Assembly (NCBI GenBank): GCA_003650585.1
Contig: QMQS01000060.1
Span: 1 to 5,842, forward strand
DNA length: 5,842 nt
Direction of reading: 5' to 3'
DNA from: Candidatus Woesearchaeota archaeon
GTDB taxonomy: Archaea > Nanobdellota > Nanobdellia > Woesearchaeales > B29-G15
The position numbers were made by a program, and so were the translations under genes. Below the pieces are notes generated by a model, which searched no databases, was not told the DNA's origin, and saw nothing but the letters and a program-made list of their open reading frames with translations. How positions within the stretch are numbered: the stretch's first letter is position 1; each line of letters starts with the position of its first letter. Shown piece by piece: positions 1 through 5,842 of this stretch.

Positions 1-252
1 GTAGCCCCTTGTGTGGAAGTATCTCATAGATGGACCGTACCAACACCTGAGAGTTTGGGAGAGTATTTCCTCAGTGAAGCAGGCAGGGAGGTTAATGAGC
101 GGGAGCAAAGAAAGGCAATGAGTGTTGCAATAGAGGTTATAGCACACCACTATGCCCTGGTTACTGAATTGCTAAATGGCAACACAGAAGAAGCAAAAAA
201 GTCAAATTGGGAGCTGGTGCGCCCCTGGCTAGAAAAGGCTCAATGGCTGTAA
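1..252 (+). CDS. Unrecognised protein, C-terminal 83 residues (5' end cut by window edge)
   Basis: The frame is open from base 1 to the TAA at 250-252, so this is the tail of a longer gene. The GTG at 13 and ATG at 118 are internal codons rather than convincing starts, because no ribosome binding site precedes them. The visible part begins with a short extended stretch (about residues 5-13, containing SHRWTVPTP). It then looks almost entirely alpha-helical, rich in Glu, Lys and Ala, with a central amphipathic helix around AIEVIAHHYALVTELL and a last helix ending LVRPWLEKAQWL. I see no membrane segment, metal-binding motif or known catalytic signature in this fragment and I do not recognise the family. 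The 53-bp gap with a promoter before ppdK suggests it belongs to a separate upstream transcript. It is probably a real gene, given the continuous frame with the same codon style as its neighbours and a stop just before a promoter. Confidence 0.7.
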   Translation, partial: VAPCVEVSHRWTVPTPESLGEYFLSEAGREVNEREQRKAMSVAIEVIAHHYALVTELLNGNTEEAKKSNWELVRPWLEKAQWL

Positions 253-253
253 A

Positions 254-270
254 CACCAAAATCTTTTTAA
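254..270 (+). promoter_or_regulatory. Candidate archaeal promoter (BRE + TATA) for ppdK
   Basis: An A-rich BRE-like stretch (CACCAAAAT, 254-262) runs directly into the TATA-like CTTTTTAA (263-270). Adding the usual archaeal distance of about 26 bases from the box centre places transcription start near 291-295. That leaves a leader of roughly a dozen bases, enough to carry the Shine-Dalgarno sequence at 295-300. A second TATA-like word, CTTTAAAC at 275-282, would give an almost leaderless start, but it lacks an A-rich BRE. Placement is inferred from consensus only. Confidence 0.5.
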
Positions 271-289
271 GGGGCTTTAAACCACCCCT
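270..289. repeat. Near-palindrome around a TTTAAA core, candidate operator
   Basis: AGGGG at 270-274 and CCCCT at 285-289 are perfect inverted 5-bp arms separated by 10 bases that include TTTAAA at 276-281. The element starts at the last base of the preferred TATA box and ends a few bases before the predicted transcription start, so a protein bound here could block the basal machinery. The arms are short and could be chance. No second copy occurs ahead of the unknown operon at 2978. Confidence 0.25.
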
Positions 290-293
290 GCAT

Positions 294-300
294 GGGTGAT
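294..300 (+). promoter_or_regulatory. Ribosome binding site that fixes the ppdK start
   Basis: GGGTGAT matches the archaeal anti-Shine-Dalgarno complement (GGAGGTGAT family) and lies five bases before the ATG at 306. It supports this start over the out-of-frame ATGs at 292 and 299, which give no long product. Its GGGTG (294-298) can pair with CACCC at 283-287 across a six-base loop. That upstream arm would be in the mRNA only if transcription began earlier than predicted. Confidence 0.6.
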
Positions 301-305
301 GAATT

Positions 306-2912
306 ATGGGTAAATATGTATACTTCTTTGGCGAACACAAAGCAGACAAGCAACTTCTCGGAGGCAAGGGTGCAAACCTTGGTGAGATGATAAGAATAGG
401 GCTTCCAGTGCCCCCAGGGTTCACTATAACCACAGAGGTTTGCAGAATATTCATGAAATCCAATTCCTATCCAGAGGGGTTGGATAATGAGATACAGGAA
501 AACATTAAGAAGATTGAGGAAAAAACTGGAAAGAGGTTTGGGGATGAAGAAAACCCTCTGTTGGTGTCTGTGCGCTCCGGAGCTCCTATTTCAATGCCGG
601 GTATGATGGACACCATACTCAACCTGGGGTTGAATGACGCCACTGTTAAGGGCCTTGCAAAGGCAACAAACAACGAGAGGTTTGCCTATGATTGCTACAG
701 GAGATTTATCCAGATGTTTGGCAATGTGGTTTTAGGGATGGAGCATGCCAAATTTGAGGATATTCTTGAGCACTTTAAGAAGCAGAAGGAGGTTGAGCAG
801 GATTTTGAGTTGGATGCAGATACACTTAAGAGTATTGTTGAGAGATACAAAGAGATTATCAAAAAGGAAACTGGGAAGGATTTCCCACAAGAGCCAAAGC
901 AGCAACTGGATTTGGCGATTGAGGCAGTTTTCAAATCCTGGAACAACAAGAGGGCTATAACATACAGGAGAATCAACAACATCCCAGACGATATGGGAAC
1001 TGCAGTGAATGTCCAAGCAATGGTGTTTGGTAACCTCGGTGATGATTCTGGCACTGGTGTGGGCTTTACAAGAAACCCGGCAACCGGTGAAAATGTGCTG
1101 TATGGTGAATATTTGCTTAATGCTCAGGGTGAGGATGTTGTTGCTGGCATCCGCACACCAAAGCCGATACATGAGTTAAAGAATGACATACCAGAGGCAT
1201 TTGATGAGCTTGTTAAGGTACGCGAGCTCCTTGAAAAGCACTATAAAGATATGCAGGATTTTGAGTTCACAATAGAGCATCGCAAGTTGTATCTCTTGCA
1301 AACCAGAACTGGAAAGAGGACAGCTGTGGCAGCAGTTAAGATTGCAGTGGATATGGTCAAAGAGGGCCTCATTGACAAAGAAACAGCAGTGCTCAGAGTG
1401 GATCCAAACTCACTCGATCAGTTGTTGCACAAGCAACTCGACCCAGTGGCAAAGAATGAGGCAGAGGTCTTGACAAAAGGGTTGCCTGCCTCACCAGGCG
1501 CAGCAGTTGGTGAGGTTGTGCTAACAGCAGATAAGGCAAAGCAACTTGCAGAGTCTGGCAGAAAGGTAATCCTTGTAAGAACAGAAACCAGCCCAGAGGA
1601 TATTGAGGGGATGCATGTTGCTCAGGGCATTCTCACTGCACGAGGGGGTATGACTTCCCACGCAGCTGTTGTAGCTCGGGGCATGGGGAAGTGCTGCATC
1701 ACAGGTGCTGGTGAGATTACTGTAAACGAAAAAGACGGATATTTTGTTGTTAAGGGAATACAGGTTAACGAGGGGGACTATATAACACTTGATGGTACCA
1801 CTGGCGAGGTTTACAAGGGCAAGCTGAGAGTGGTGGAGCCAGAGCTGTCTGGCGCATTTGCCGAGTTGATGTCCTGGGCAGACAGCTTCAGAAAGCTTAA
1901 AGTAAAAACAAACGCAGACAATCCGCATGATGCAGCCATGGCTAGGAAATTCGGAGCAGAGGGTATTGGCTTGTGTAGGACAGAACACATGTTCTTTGAA
2001 AAGGATAGGATAGTAGCTATGAGAGAGATGATTCTCGCGGACAACCTTGAGGGCAGAAAGAAAGCCCTAGACAGGCTTCTGCCAATGCAGAAGGAGGATT
2101 TCAAGGGGATTTTCAAGGCAATGGACGGGTTGCCAGTAATCATAAGATTGCTTGACCCACCGTTGCATGAGTTTTTGCCTAAGGATGAGGAGAGCATTAA
2201 AGAGGTTGCAGAGGAGATGGACATTCCAGTCACAACACTCAAGGAAAAGGTCGAAAGCTTACATGAGTTCAACCCAATGCTTGGGTTTAGGGGTTGCAGA
2301 CTGAGCATAAAATACCCTGAGATAACAGAGATGCAAGTCAGAGCGATACTAGAGGCAGCAATAGAGTGCCAGGAGGAAGGCATAAAGGCAATACCACAGA
2401 TTGAGGTGCCACTTGTGGGCAATGTGAAGGAATTCAAATTGGTGAAGGATATCATCCTGAGGGTTGCTAAGGAGATAGGGGCAGAGGGCAAGGTAAGCTA
2501 TGAGATTGGTACAATGATAGAGGTTCCTAGAGCAGCAATAACTGCTGATGAGATTGCTCAAGAGGCAGATTTCATGTCATTTGGCACAAACGACTTAACA
2601 CAGATGGGGTGCGGTTTCTCTAGGGATGACTCTGGAAAGTTCCTAAAGGAGTACGTAGACAAGGGCATCTATGCAAGGGACCCCTTCCAAGCGATTGATA
2701 GAGAGGGGGTTGGCAAGTTAATGCAGATATGCGTTGAGAAAGCCCGCTCAGTCAAGCCAGAGATAGAGATAGGCATCTGTGGTGAACACGGTGGTGAGCC
2801 AAGCTCTGTAGAGTTCTGCCACATCATTGGCTTGAATGATGTGAGTTGCTCACCTTACAGGGTGCCAATTGCTCGGCTTGCAGCTGCTCAAGCAGCCATC
2901 AAGCATAAATAA
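306..2912 (+). CDS. ppdK: Pyruvate, phosphate dikinase
   Basis: This 868-residue enzyme catalyses the reversible reaction pyruvate + ATP + Pi = phosphoenolpyruvate + AMP + PPi in the cytoplasm, linking glycolysis and gluconeogenesis. The order is the classic one. The N-terminal ATP-grasp nucleotide domain (about 1-340) has GGKGANLGEM with Lys21, VSVRSGA with Arg90, GDDSGTGVGFTRNPATGE (about 245-262), Asp318 and Glu320, and LLQTRTGKR with Arg334. The swivelling phosphohistidine domain (about 385-505) has ARGGMTSHAAVVARG with His452 as the phosphorylated residue. The C-terminal PEP/pyruvate TIM barrel (about 520-868) has CRTEHMFF (Arg558), RLLDPPLHEFLP (Arg614), FRGCRL (Arg662), MIEVPRA (Glu739), FGTNDLTQ (Asn762) and GICGEHGGEP (Cys825). 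These residues line up with the numbered catalytic set of the Clostridium symbiosum enzyme with offsets of one to six, so length and spacing are normal. Oddity: Gly-Cys at 768-769, where relatives I know have Thr-Phe. The start is set by GGTGAT five bases upstream. Family assignment is very secure; the direction of flux in the cell cannot be told. Confidence 0.98.
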   Translation: MGKYVYFFGEHKADKQLLGGKGANLGEMIRIGLPVPPGFTITTEVCRIFMKSNSYPEGLDNEIQENIKKIEEKTGKRFGDEENPLLVSVRSGAPISMPGMMDTILNLGLNDATVKGLAKATNNERFAYDCYRRFIQMFGNVVLGMEHAKFEDILEHFKKQKEVEQDFELDADTLKSIVERYKEIIKKETGKDFPQEPKQQLDLAIEAVFKSWNNKRAITYRRINNIPDDMGTAVNVQAMVFGNLGDDSGTGVGFTRNPATGENVLYGEYLLNAQGEDVVAGIRTPKPIHELKNDIPEAFDELVKVRELLEKHYKDMQDFEFTIEHRKLYLLQTRTGKRTAVAAVKIAVDMVKEGLIDKETAVLRVDPNSLDQLLHKQLDPVAKNEAEVLTKGLPASPGAAVGEVVLTADKAKQLAESGRKVILVRTETSPEDIEGMHVAQGILTARGGMTSHAAVVARGMGKCCITGAGEITVNEKDGYFVVKGIQVNEGDYITLDGTTGEVYKGKLRVVEPELSGAFAELMSWADSFRKLKVKTNADNPHDAAMARKFGAEGIGLCRTEHMFFEKDRIVAMREMILADNLEGRKKALDRLLPMQKEDFKGIFKAMDGLPVIIRLLDPPLHEFLPKDEESIKEVAEEMDIPVTTLKEKVESLHEFNPMLGFRGCRLSIKYPEITEMQVRAILEAAIECQEEGIKAIPQIEVPLVGNVKEFKLVKDIILRVAKEIGAEGKVSYEIGTMIEVPRAAITADEIAQEADFMSFGTNDLTQMGCGFSRDDSGKFLKEYVDKGIYARDPFQAIDREGVGKLMQICVEKARSVKPEIEIGICGEHGGEPSSVEFCHIIGLNDVSCSPYRVPIARLAAAQAAIKHK

Positions 2913-2925
2913 TTTTTATATTTTT
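2913..2925 (+). terminator. T-tract terminator after ppdK
   Basis: Immediately after the ppdK stop come two runs of five T (2913-2917 and 2921-2925) separated by ATA. Archaeal RNA polymerase terminates at T-rich tracts without needing a hairpin, so this is the likely end of the ppdK transcript. It separates ppdK from the promoter that follows within 20 bases. The call rests on composition and position only. Confidence 0.5.
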
Positions 2926-2944
2926 ACCATTCTGAAATGGAAAA
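2923..2944. repeat. Small inverted repeat between ppdK and the unknown operon
   Basis: CCATT (2927-2931) and AATGG (2936-2940) form a perfect 5-bp stem with the four-base loop CTGA. Beyond one A/A mismatch (2926/2941), TTT (2923-2925) pairs with AAA (2942-2944). Six T follow at 2945-2950, so as RNA it resembles a weak bacterial-style terminator. The right arm also overlaps the BRE of the next promoter, so as DNA it could be an operator. Confidence 0.35.
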
Positions 2945-2954
2945 TTTTTTATAG
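2939..2954 (+). promoter_or_regulatory. Archaeal promoter (BRE + TATA) for the three-gene operon, probably leaderless
   Basis: GGAAAA (2939-2944) fits a purine-rich BRE and is followed directly by TTTTTTATAG (2945-2954), a good archaeal TATA box. About 26 bases from the box centre the predicted start of transcription falls at roughly 2975-2978, on or next to the ATG at 2978. No Shine-Dalgarno sequence precedes that ATG (upstream bases read TTAACCATGAGCTT), which agrees with a leaderless mRNA for the first gene. Confidence 0.6.
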
Positions 2955-2977
2955 TTGTTTCTATTAACCATGAGCTT

Positions 2978-4180
2978 ATGGGACTTGCAGAGAGAGTAAG
3001 GAACTGGTACTTTGACCGTCAAATTGGCAACATAGTTGCCCAATTCTACCCAGAGCGTTCTATAAAAGAGCCTCTTGCCATGTCTTTAGTAGAGGAGCCA
3101 CACCCATACGACATGACGTTTAGTTGGAAAGTGAAACGAAAGAAGAGTTTTGAAGGTCTTGGAAAAAGAGTCACACTTCTTTACCGCTTTGAAAAAGAGG
3201 GCGTACCATTAGACCTAGCGATACACCCGGCAGATGTTTCGATGGTGTTTGAGTTGCAGCCACATAAGGGATGTCTGATTGGTAGGGGGCAGATGAAGGT
3301 TTATGCTGAGGATATAGAAATGCCAGATAGTAAGTTGAAGGTTTTGGCTAACTCAGTTCTTCAGTCCATGCCCCAAATAGAGGCGATAAATGGGATTAGA
3401 AGAGGACCGTTTGAAGAGATTATAGTGGAGTCGTATAATCTCCCACCAAGGGATAGCACCACTCAGAATTATTCCAAGGAATGGCTCACCCAAGGTATAG
3501 AAAGATTTGTGGAGGCTTTTAGGTGTATTAGGTTCCTTATTGGGGACAGAAGCCCTTGGGATATAGCAATGGAGGAACTCTCAGGTAGAGTGGCAGATGA
3601 GATGAACCAACTTGAGGGCGACTTTACTCTCACATCTTGGCTAGAAGAGGGCTTACAAATACAACCCTGGAGCGAAGTCAAGGAGTTGTATCCCCCAATT
3701 TTAAAGCGTGAGTTACCGGTTGATGTTTGGGAGGCTACTAAAGATATGGGCGCAGAGGTATGGTTGGTCAGAGTAAGATTACCCTACTACAAGATAAAAT
3801 ATGAAAATGGGCTCTTGTTATGGTTCCAAAATATGGTGTATGGGGGACATGTGGTTGTGCCTTTGAGGGAGCAACCTTGGGTGTTGGACCTCGACCTAAA
3901 AAAATGGCAATATTTCCTAACAGGAGAGGTGGATGTCAGAATTGGAGTGGATCCAGGACACCTAGCAATGAGTCTTAGTTCAGAAGACGTGGAAGCTGTG
4001 TCGAGAGTATTAACAACACTTGTAAAGCATAGAATGAGCAAAGGGGAGATACCCCTTGATATAAGCATGCGACCCACCTCCGAGAATCTCTCTAATCTGT
4101 GCAGGATTGCCAATGAGGTTTACACAAGATTCAGAGAGGATAATCCTGAGCTTTTTTCTGAGGTAACAAACCAAGAGTAA
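2978..4180 (+). CDS. Unknown protein, first of three related tandem genes (400 aa)
   Basis: I do not recognise the family. The product looks cytosolic: no signal peptide, no membrane segment, and hydrophobic residues spread in an alternating helix/strand pattern. Reading by eye, the N-terminal half (about 1-210) has a helix at 3-24, strands around 45-53, 64-72 and 87-110, a helix at 116-131, strands at about 134-153 and a long helix at 166-188 ending in CIRFLIGDRSPW (183-194). The C-terminal half opens with YPPILKRELPVDVW (238-251). It has strands at 259-274 and 317-333, a helix at 334-352, a short strand at about 357-364 and a last helix at 368-387. Both the RF...W motif and the YP...W motif recur in the next protein, which supports common ancestry. 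Eleven Trp in 400 residues is high, but there is no obvious catalytic triad or metal site. The ATG at 2978 sits at the predicted transcription start and no better in-frame start exists. It probably heads an operon with the two following genes. Real gene: very likely; function: unknown. Confidence 0.9.
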   Translation: MGLAERVRNWYFDRQIGNIVAQFYPERSIKEPLAMSLVEEPHPYDMTFSWKVKRKKSFEGLGKRVTLLYRFEKEGVPLDLAIHPADVSMVFELQPHKGCLIGRGQMKVYAEDIEMPDSKLKVLANSVLQSMPQIEAINGIRRGPFEEIIVESYNLPPRDSTTQNYSKEWLTQGIERFVEAFRCIRFLIGDRSPWDIAMEELSGRVADEMNQLEGDFTLTSWLEEGLQIQPWSEVKELYPPILKRELPVDVWEATKDMGAEVWLVRVRLPYYKIKYENGLLLWFQNMVYGGHVVVPLREQPWVLDLDLKKWQYFLTGEVDVRIGVDPGHLAMSLSSEDVEAVSRVLTTLVKHRMSKGEIPLDISMRPTSENLSNLCRIANEVYTRFREDNPELFSEVTNQE

Positions 4181-4191
4181 GGGCACTGAAA

Positions 4192-5292
4192 ATGGCAATA
4201 AATCCACTTCAACTGTGGGCGCTCAAACATTTGCTAAGGCGTCCCCCACTGGAGATGCTCTTAGATGAAGCAACAGGCAAGCATGAATTAGAAGTACTAG
4301 GGTATAGTGTGAGTGCACAACTGGTCTCTTGGCCACCCACACTCAAACTAGACCTAAGCAAATTGGGAACTAGATTGAATCCTAGTCACCGTCTCAGTAC
4401 ATACGCAACAATCGTACTAATTGAAAGTAGAGATTCCTTTGATGTGGGGTTGGAGATTAAATTACTTTTGGAAAGCACAGACAAAGAGAAAGCAAGTAAG
4501 CATGATATAAAAAATGCTATAGGTAAGGCAATTGTGGCAACCGTAGCCAGTTCTCATTATTGTGATACAACCTTTGCTCCAATCACTAAGCCAGAAGAGA
4601 GTGTTATAGCAACAACTAAGTACCGCTCTATTTATCCAGGTGATATGAACTCCAAAAGGGTATTGCTAGAAGAGGTACAGAGCTTAGAACGCCTCATAAG
4701 AACAATTAGATTTATGCTTCCCTACTCTGGAAAAAGTTGGAACTCAGAGTGCTCAAAGATGGCTTCATACGAAGTTGGGAACTCTATTAACACTATTGCT
4801 CTAACGGAAATAAATTTAGAATTTAACCCTCTCGGGAGGGATTACCCTCAACTATTGAGCAAGAAGGAGGTTCCAGAGGTGTTTTGGCAAAAGGACAGGG
4901 AGGTTTGGAGCATTCCAGGTGAGTTCCAAAAGAGTGTTTTTGAGATTGAGGAAGGGCTACAGATTGAGGTGTCACCGCATTACGTACCTCTGGTGAGTAT
5001 TCCTGAGGAGGATGCTATGGCTCCCGACCATGCAGAAGTAAAGCTCTACTTACCAGAGCTTTTGATTAGACCAAAGATTAAACCAGAGTATTGTCCTGGT
5101 GGGGTAGAGTATTTCACCACTCTGCTTATTCAAAGAACAGCAAATGCACTCAATTTAGAAGAGGTTGCCTCCTGGTTAAAGGTACTACCAGATGGTAGCG
5201 TTATTAATGGGATGATAGAGGTATCCAAACGAGGATTCTACGAATTAAAGGAGAGGAACAAAGACGCCTTTACATCACCAGATGAGGAATAA
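4192..5292 (+). CDS. Unknown protein, second of three related tandem genes (366 aa)
   Basis: Not a family I recognise. It starts 11 bp after the previous stop and ends 2 bp before the next ATG, so it is almost certainly co-transcribed and perhaps translationally coupled. The region before the ATG (GGGCACTGAAA) has no strong Shine-Dalgarno sequence. The first half has a helix at about 4-27, strands around 31-47, 68-80 and 83-94, a helix at 99-121, strands at about 126-147 and a long helix at 153-176 ending TIRFMLPYSGKSW (171-183). The second half has YPQLLSKKEVPEVFW (218-232), aligning with YPPILKRELPVDVW of the preceding protein with one residue inserted. It then has strands at about 253-268 and 281-293, a helix at 304-321, strands at 327-344 and a final charged helix at 345-360. 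No signal peptide, membrane segment or catalytic signature is visible. The four Cys are scattered, unlike those of the third protein. Secondary structure is judged by eye. Gene reality is very likely; the relationship to its neighbours is moderately secure. Confidence 0.9.
   Translation: MAINPLQLWALKHLLRRPPLEMLLDEATGKHELEVLGYSVSAQLVSWPPTLKLDLSKLGTRLNPSHRLSTYATIVLIESRDSFDVGLEIKLLLESTDKEKASKHDIKNAIGKAIVATVASSHYCDTTFAPITKPEESVIATTKYRSIYPGDMNSKRVLLEEVQSLERLIRTIRFMLPYSGKSWNSECSKMASYEVGNSINTIALTEINLEFNPLGRDYPQLLSKKEVPEVFWQKDREVWSIPGEFQKSVFEIEEGLQIEVSPHYVPLVSIPEEDAMAPDHAEVKLYLPELLIRPKIKPEYCPGGVEYFTTLLIQRTANALNLEEVASWLKVLPDGSVINGMIEVSKRGFYELKERNKDAFTSPDEE
5284..5287 (+). promoter_or_regulatory. Weak ribosome binding site for the third gene
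   Basis: GAGG inside the last codons of the second gene lies seven bases before the ATG at 5295. This short but well-placed Shine-Dalgarno core decides the start of the third gene. Its position inside the upstream reading frame fits coupled translation. Confidence 0.45.
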
Positions 5293-5294
5293 AA

Positions 5295-5842
5295 ATGGCA
5301 GAACCAACTCTAGGTGAATTGGAAGCAATACTAAAAGAGATATCCAAAAGAGAAGAGAAAGCAGGGATTGGTATTGAGGTGTTAGGGCAAGAGGGTTCGG
5401 CACTCAGCTGGCGTATATTCCTCCCATCAACCACTATCTTTGAAGGTTTTGCAGTTACCCCAGCAATAGAAGAGATGGCATTGAAGTATTGCCCCTCAGT
5501 CCCAGGAACTTACCTGTTACATACAAGGTTGAGCTATCAATGGGAGCAAACAAGCCTAAAACCAGGATTCTTGAGCGAGAGAGTGCTAAACACAATCATT
5601 GCAAACATTGCTCCACGGCTTTCTAGAGTGCGAAGTGTAGGTGGTACTATAGCAGAGGGGGAGAGGGGTTACACACTTCAGATTTCTGAAAGAATAAGCA
5701 AATTAGGGTTCAACTTAAAGGGGCTGCTCAAAAGGTATACCACGCTGAGTTATATTGGTCTCAAGGCATTAAGGTTTATGTGTGGTGAACCAAGCTGGTG
5801 CGACCGATGCTTTAGTTTAATGATGAAACATCTATACAGAGA
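5295..5842 (+). CDS. Unknown protein, third of three related tandem genes (N-terminal 182 aa, runs off the right edge)
   Basis: The frame opens with ATG at 5295, two bases after the previous stop, and stays open to the last base with no stop, so the gene is truncated only by the window. The translation starts MAEPTLGELEAILKEISKRE and shows a helix at about 6-20, strands around 25-31, 36-44 and 71-82, a helix at 93-110, strands at 112-120 and 124-133 and a long helix at 140-162. That helix ends ALRFMCGEPSW (158-168), matching the RF...W anchor of the two preceding proteins at a comparable distance from the N-terminus (F161 here against F186 and F174). IEVLG near the N-terminus recalls LEVLG of the second protein. 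What differs is Cys163, Cys169 and Cys172 (CGEPSWCDRC), a Cys-x5-Cys-x2-Cys cluster that could bind zinc or an iron-sulfur cluster if a fourth ligand lies beyond the edge (His179 is one visible candidate). By analogy with its neighbours the full protein should be roughly 350-400 residues. Function unknown. Confidence 0.85.
   Translation, partial: MAEPTLGELEAILKEISKREEKAGIGIEVLGQEGSALSWRIFLPSTTIFEGFAVTPAIEEMALKYCPSVPGTYLLHTRLSYQWEQTSLKPGFLSERVLNTIIANIAPRLSRVRSVGGTIAEGERGYTLQISERISKLGFNLKGLLKRYTTLSYIGLKALRFMCGEPSWCDRCFSLMMKHLYR

Noticed and set aside
161..463. 100-codon minus-strand frame spanning the ppdK promoter and start
   Set aside because: It overlaps two + strand genes and the ppdK control region, and its Pro/Leu-rich translation looks like a reverse-strand artefact.
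2286..2288. Phe661 in LGFRGCRL of PpdK where the clostridial enzyme has His
   Set aside because: As I recall, plant PPDK also has Phe at this place, so it is ordinary family variation.
1811..2491. 226-codon open frame on the minus strand inside ppdK, and shorter ones at 732-1172, 695-1054 and 1521-1988
   Set aside because: They lie wholly within the ppdK reading frame, have low-complexity Ser/Leu/Cys-rich translations typical of antisense shadows, and no family motif or promoter.
306..2912. Assignment as phosphoenolpyruvate synthase (PpsA) instead of PPDK
   Set aside because: The signatures (SGAPISMPGMMDTILNLG, GDDSGTGVGFTRNP, RLLDPPLHEFLP, GICGEHGGEPSSVEFCH) and the 868-residue length with His452 are those of PPDK.
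2970..2999. Short ATG frame eight bases ahead of the first unknown gene
   Set aside because: It stops after nine codons in a different frame and has no ribosome binding site. The ATG at 2978 fits the predicted transcript start better than this one as the gene start.
3644..3661. Hexapeptide EEGLQI present in both product 1 (223-228) and product 2 (253-258), as a sign of homology
   Set aside because: It lies before the YP...W motif in product 1 but after it in product 2, and the codons differ, so the match is out of register and probably chance.
1..5842. CRISPR array, tRNA/rRNA genes, insertion sequence or phage elements
   Set aside because: No regularly spaced direct repeats, no cloverleaf or rRNA-like tract, no transposase and no terminal inverted repeats were seen. 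Nearly all bases are coding on one strand.

Overview
The window reads as archaeal chromosomal DNA. The support is indirect. Two genes are preceded by an A-rich BRE-like element and a T/A-rich TATA box at archaeal spacing. One of these genes looks leaderless, the other has a GGTGAT Shine-Dalgarno sequence that fits the archaeal 16S 3' end. T-tracts of the archaeal terminator kind follow a stop codon. Ile is often coded by ATA and Arg by AGG/AGA. I cannot name the lineage from this sequence. All genes lie on the + strand and coding density is very high.

Layout. 1-252 is the C-terminal end of an unrecognised, mostly helical protein cut by the left edge. A 53-bp gap holds a promoter and a short near-palindrome. 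306-2912 is a complete pyruvate, phosphate dikinase gene (ppdK, 868 aa) with all three functional modules and the catalytic residues I could place. A 65-bp AT-rich gap holds T-tracts, a small hairpin and a new promoter. From 2978 to the right edge lie three tightly packed genes (2978-4180, 4192-5292, and 5295 to beyond the edge) whose products I do not recognise as any named family.

The main observation is that these three unknown proteins appear to be strongly diverged paralogues of one another. All three share an [I/L]-R-F-[L/M]...W motif at the end of a long helix, at a similar distance from the N-terminus. The first two also share a second anchor (YP-x-[IL]-L...E-[LV]-P...W) at the start of their C-terminal halves. 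They are soluble-looking, lack signal peptides and membrane segments, and seem to have alternating helix and strand blocks. The third has a Cys-x5-Cys-x2-Cys motif next to the shared motif. Spacings of 11 and 2 bp indicate one operon with its own promoter, probably unrelated in function to ppdK. Their biochemical role is unknown.

PpdK interconverts pyruvate and phosphoenolpyruvate and so sits at the glycolysis/gluconeogenesis junction. Nothing in the window ties the unknown operon to that pathway beyond adjacency. I saw no tRNA or rRNA gene, CRISPR array, insertion sequence or attachment site.
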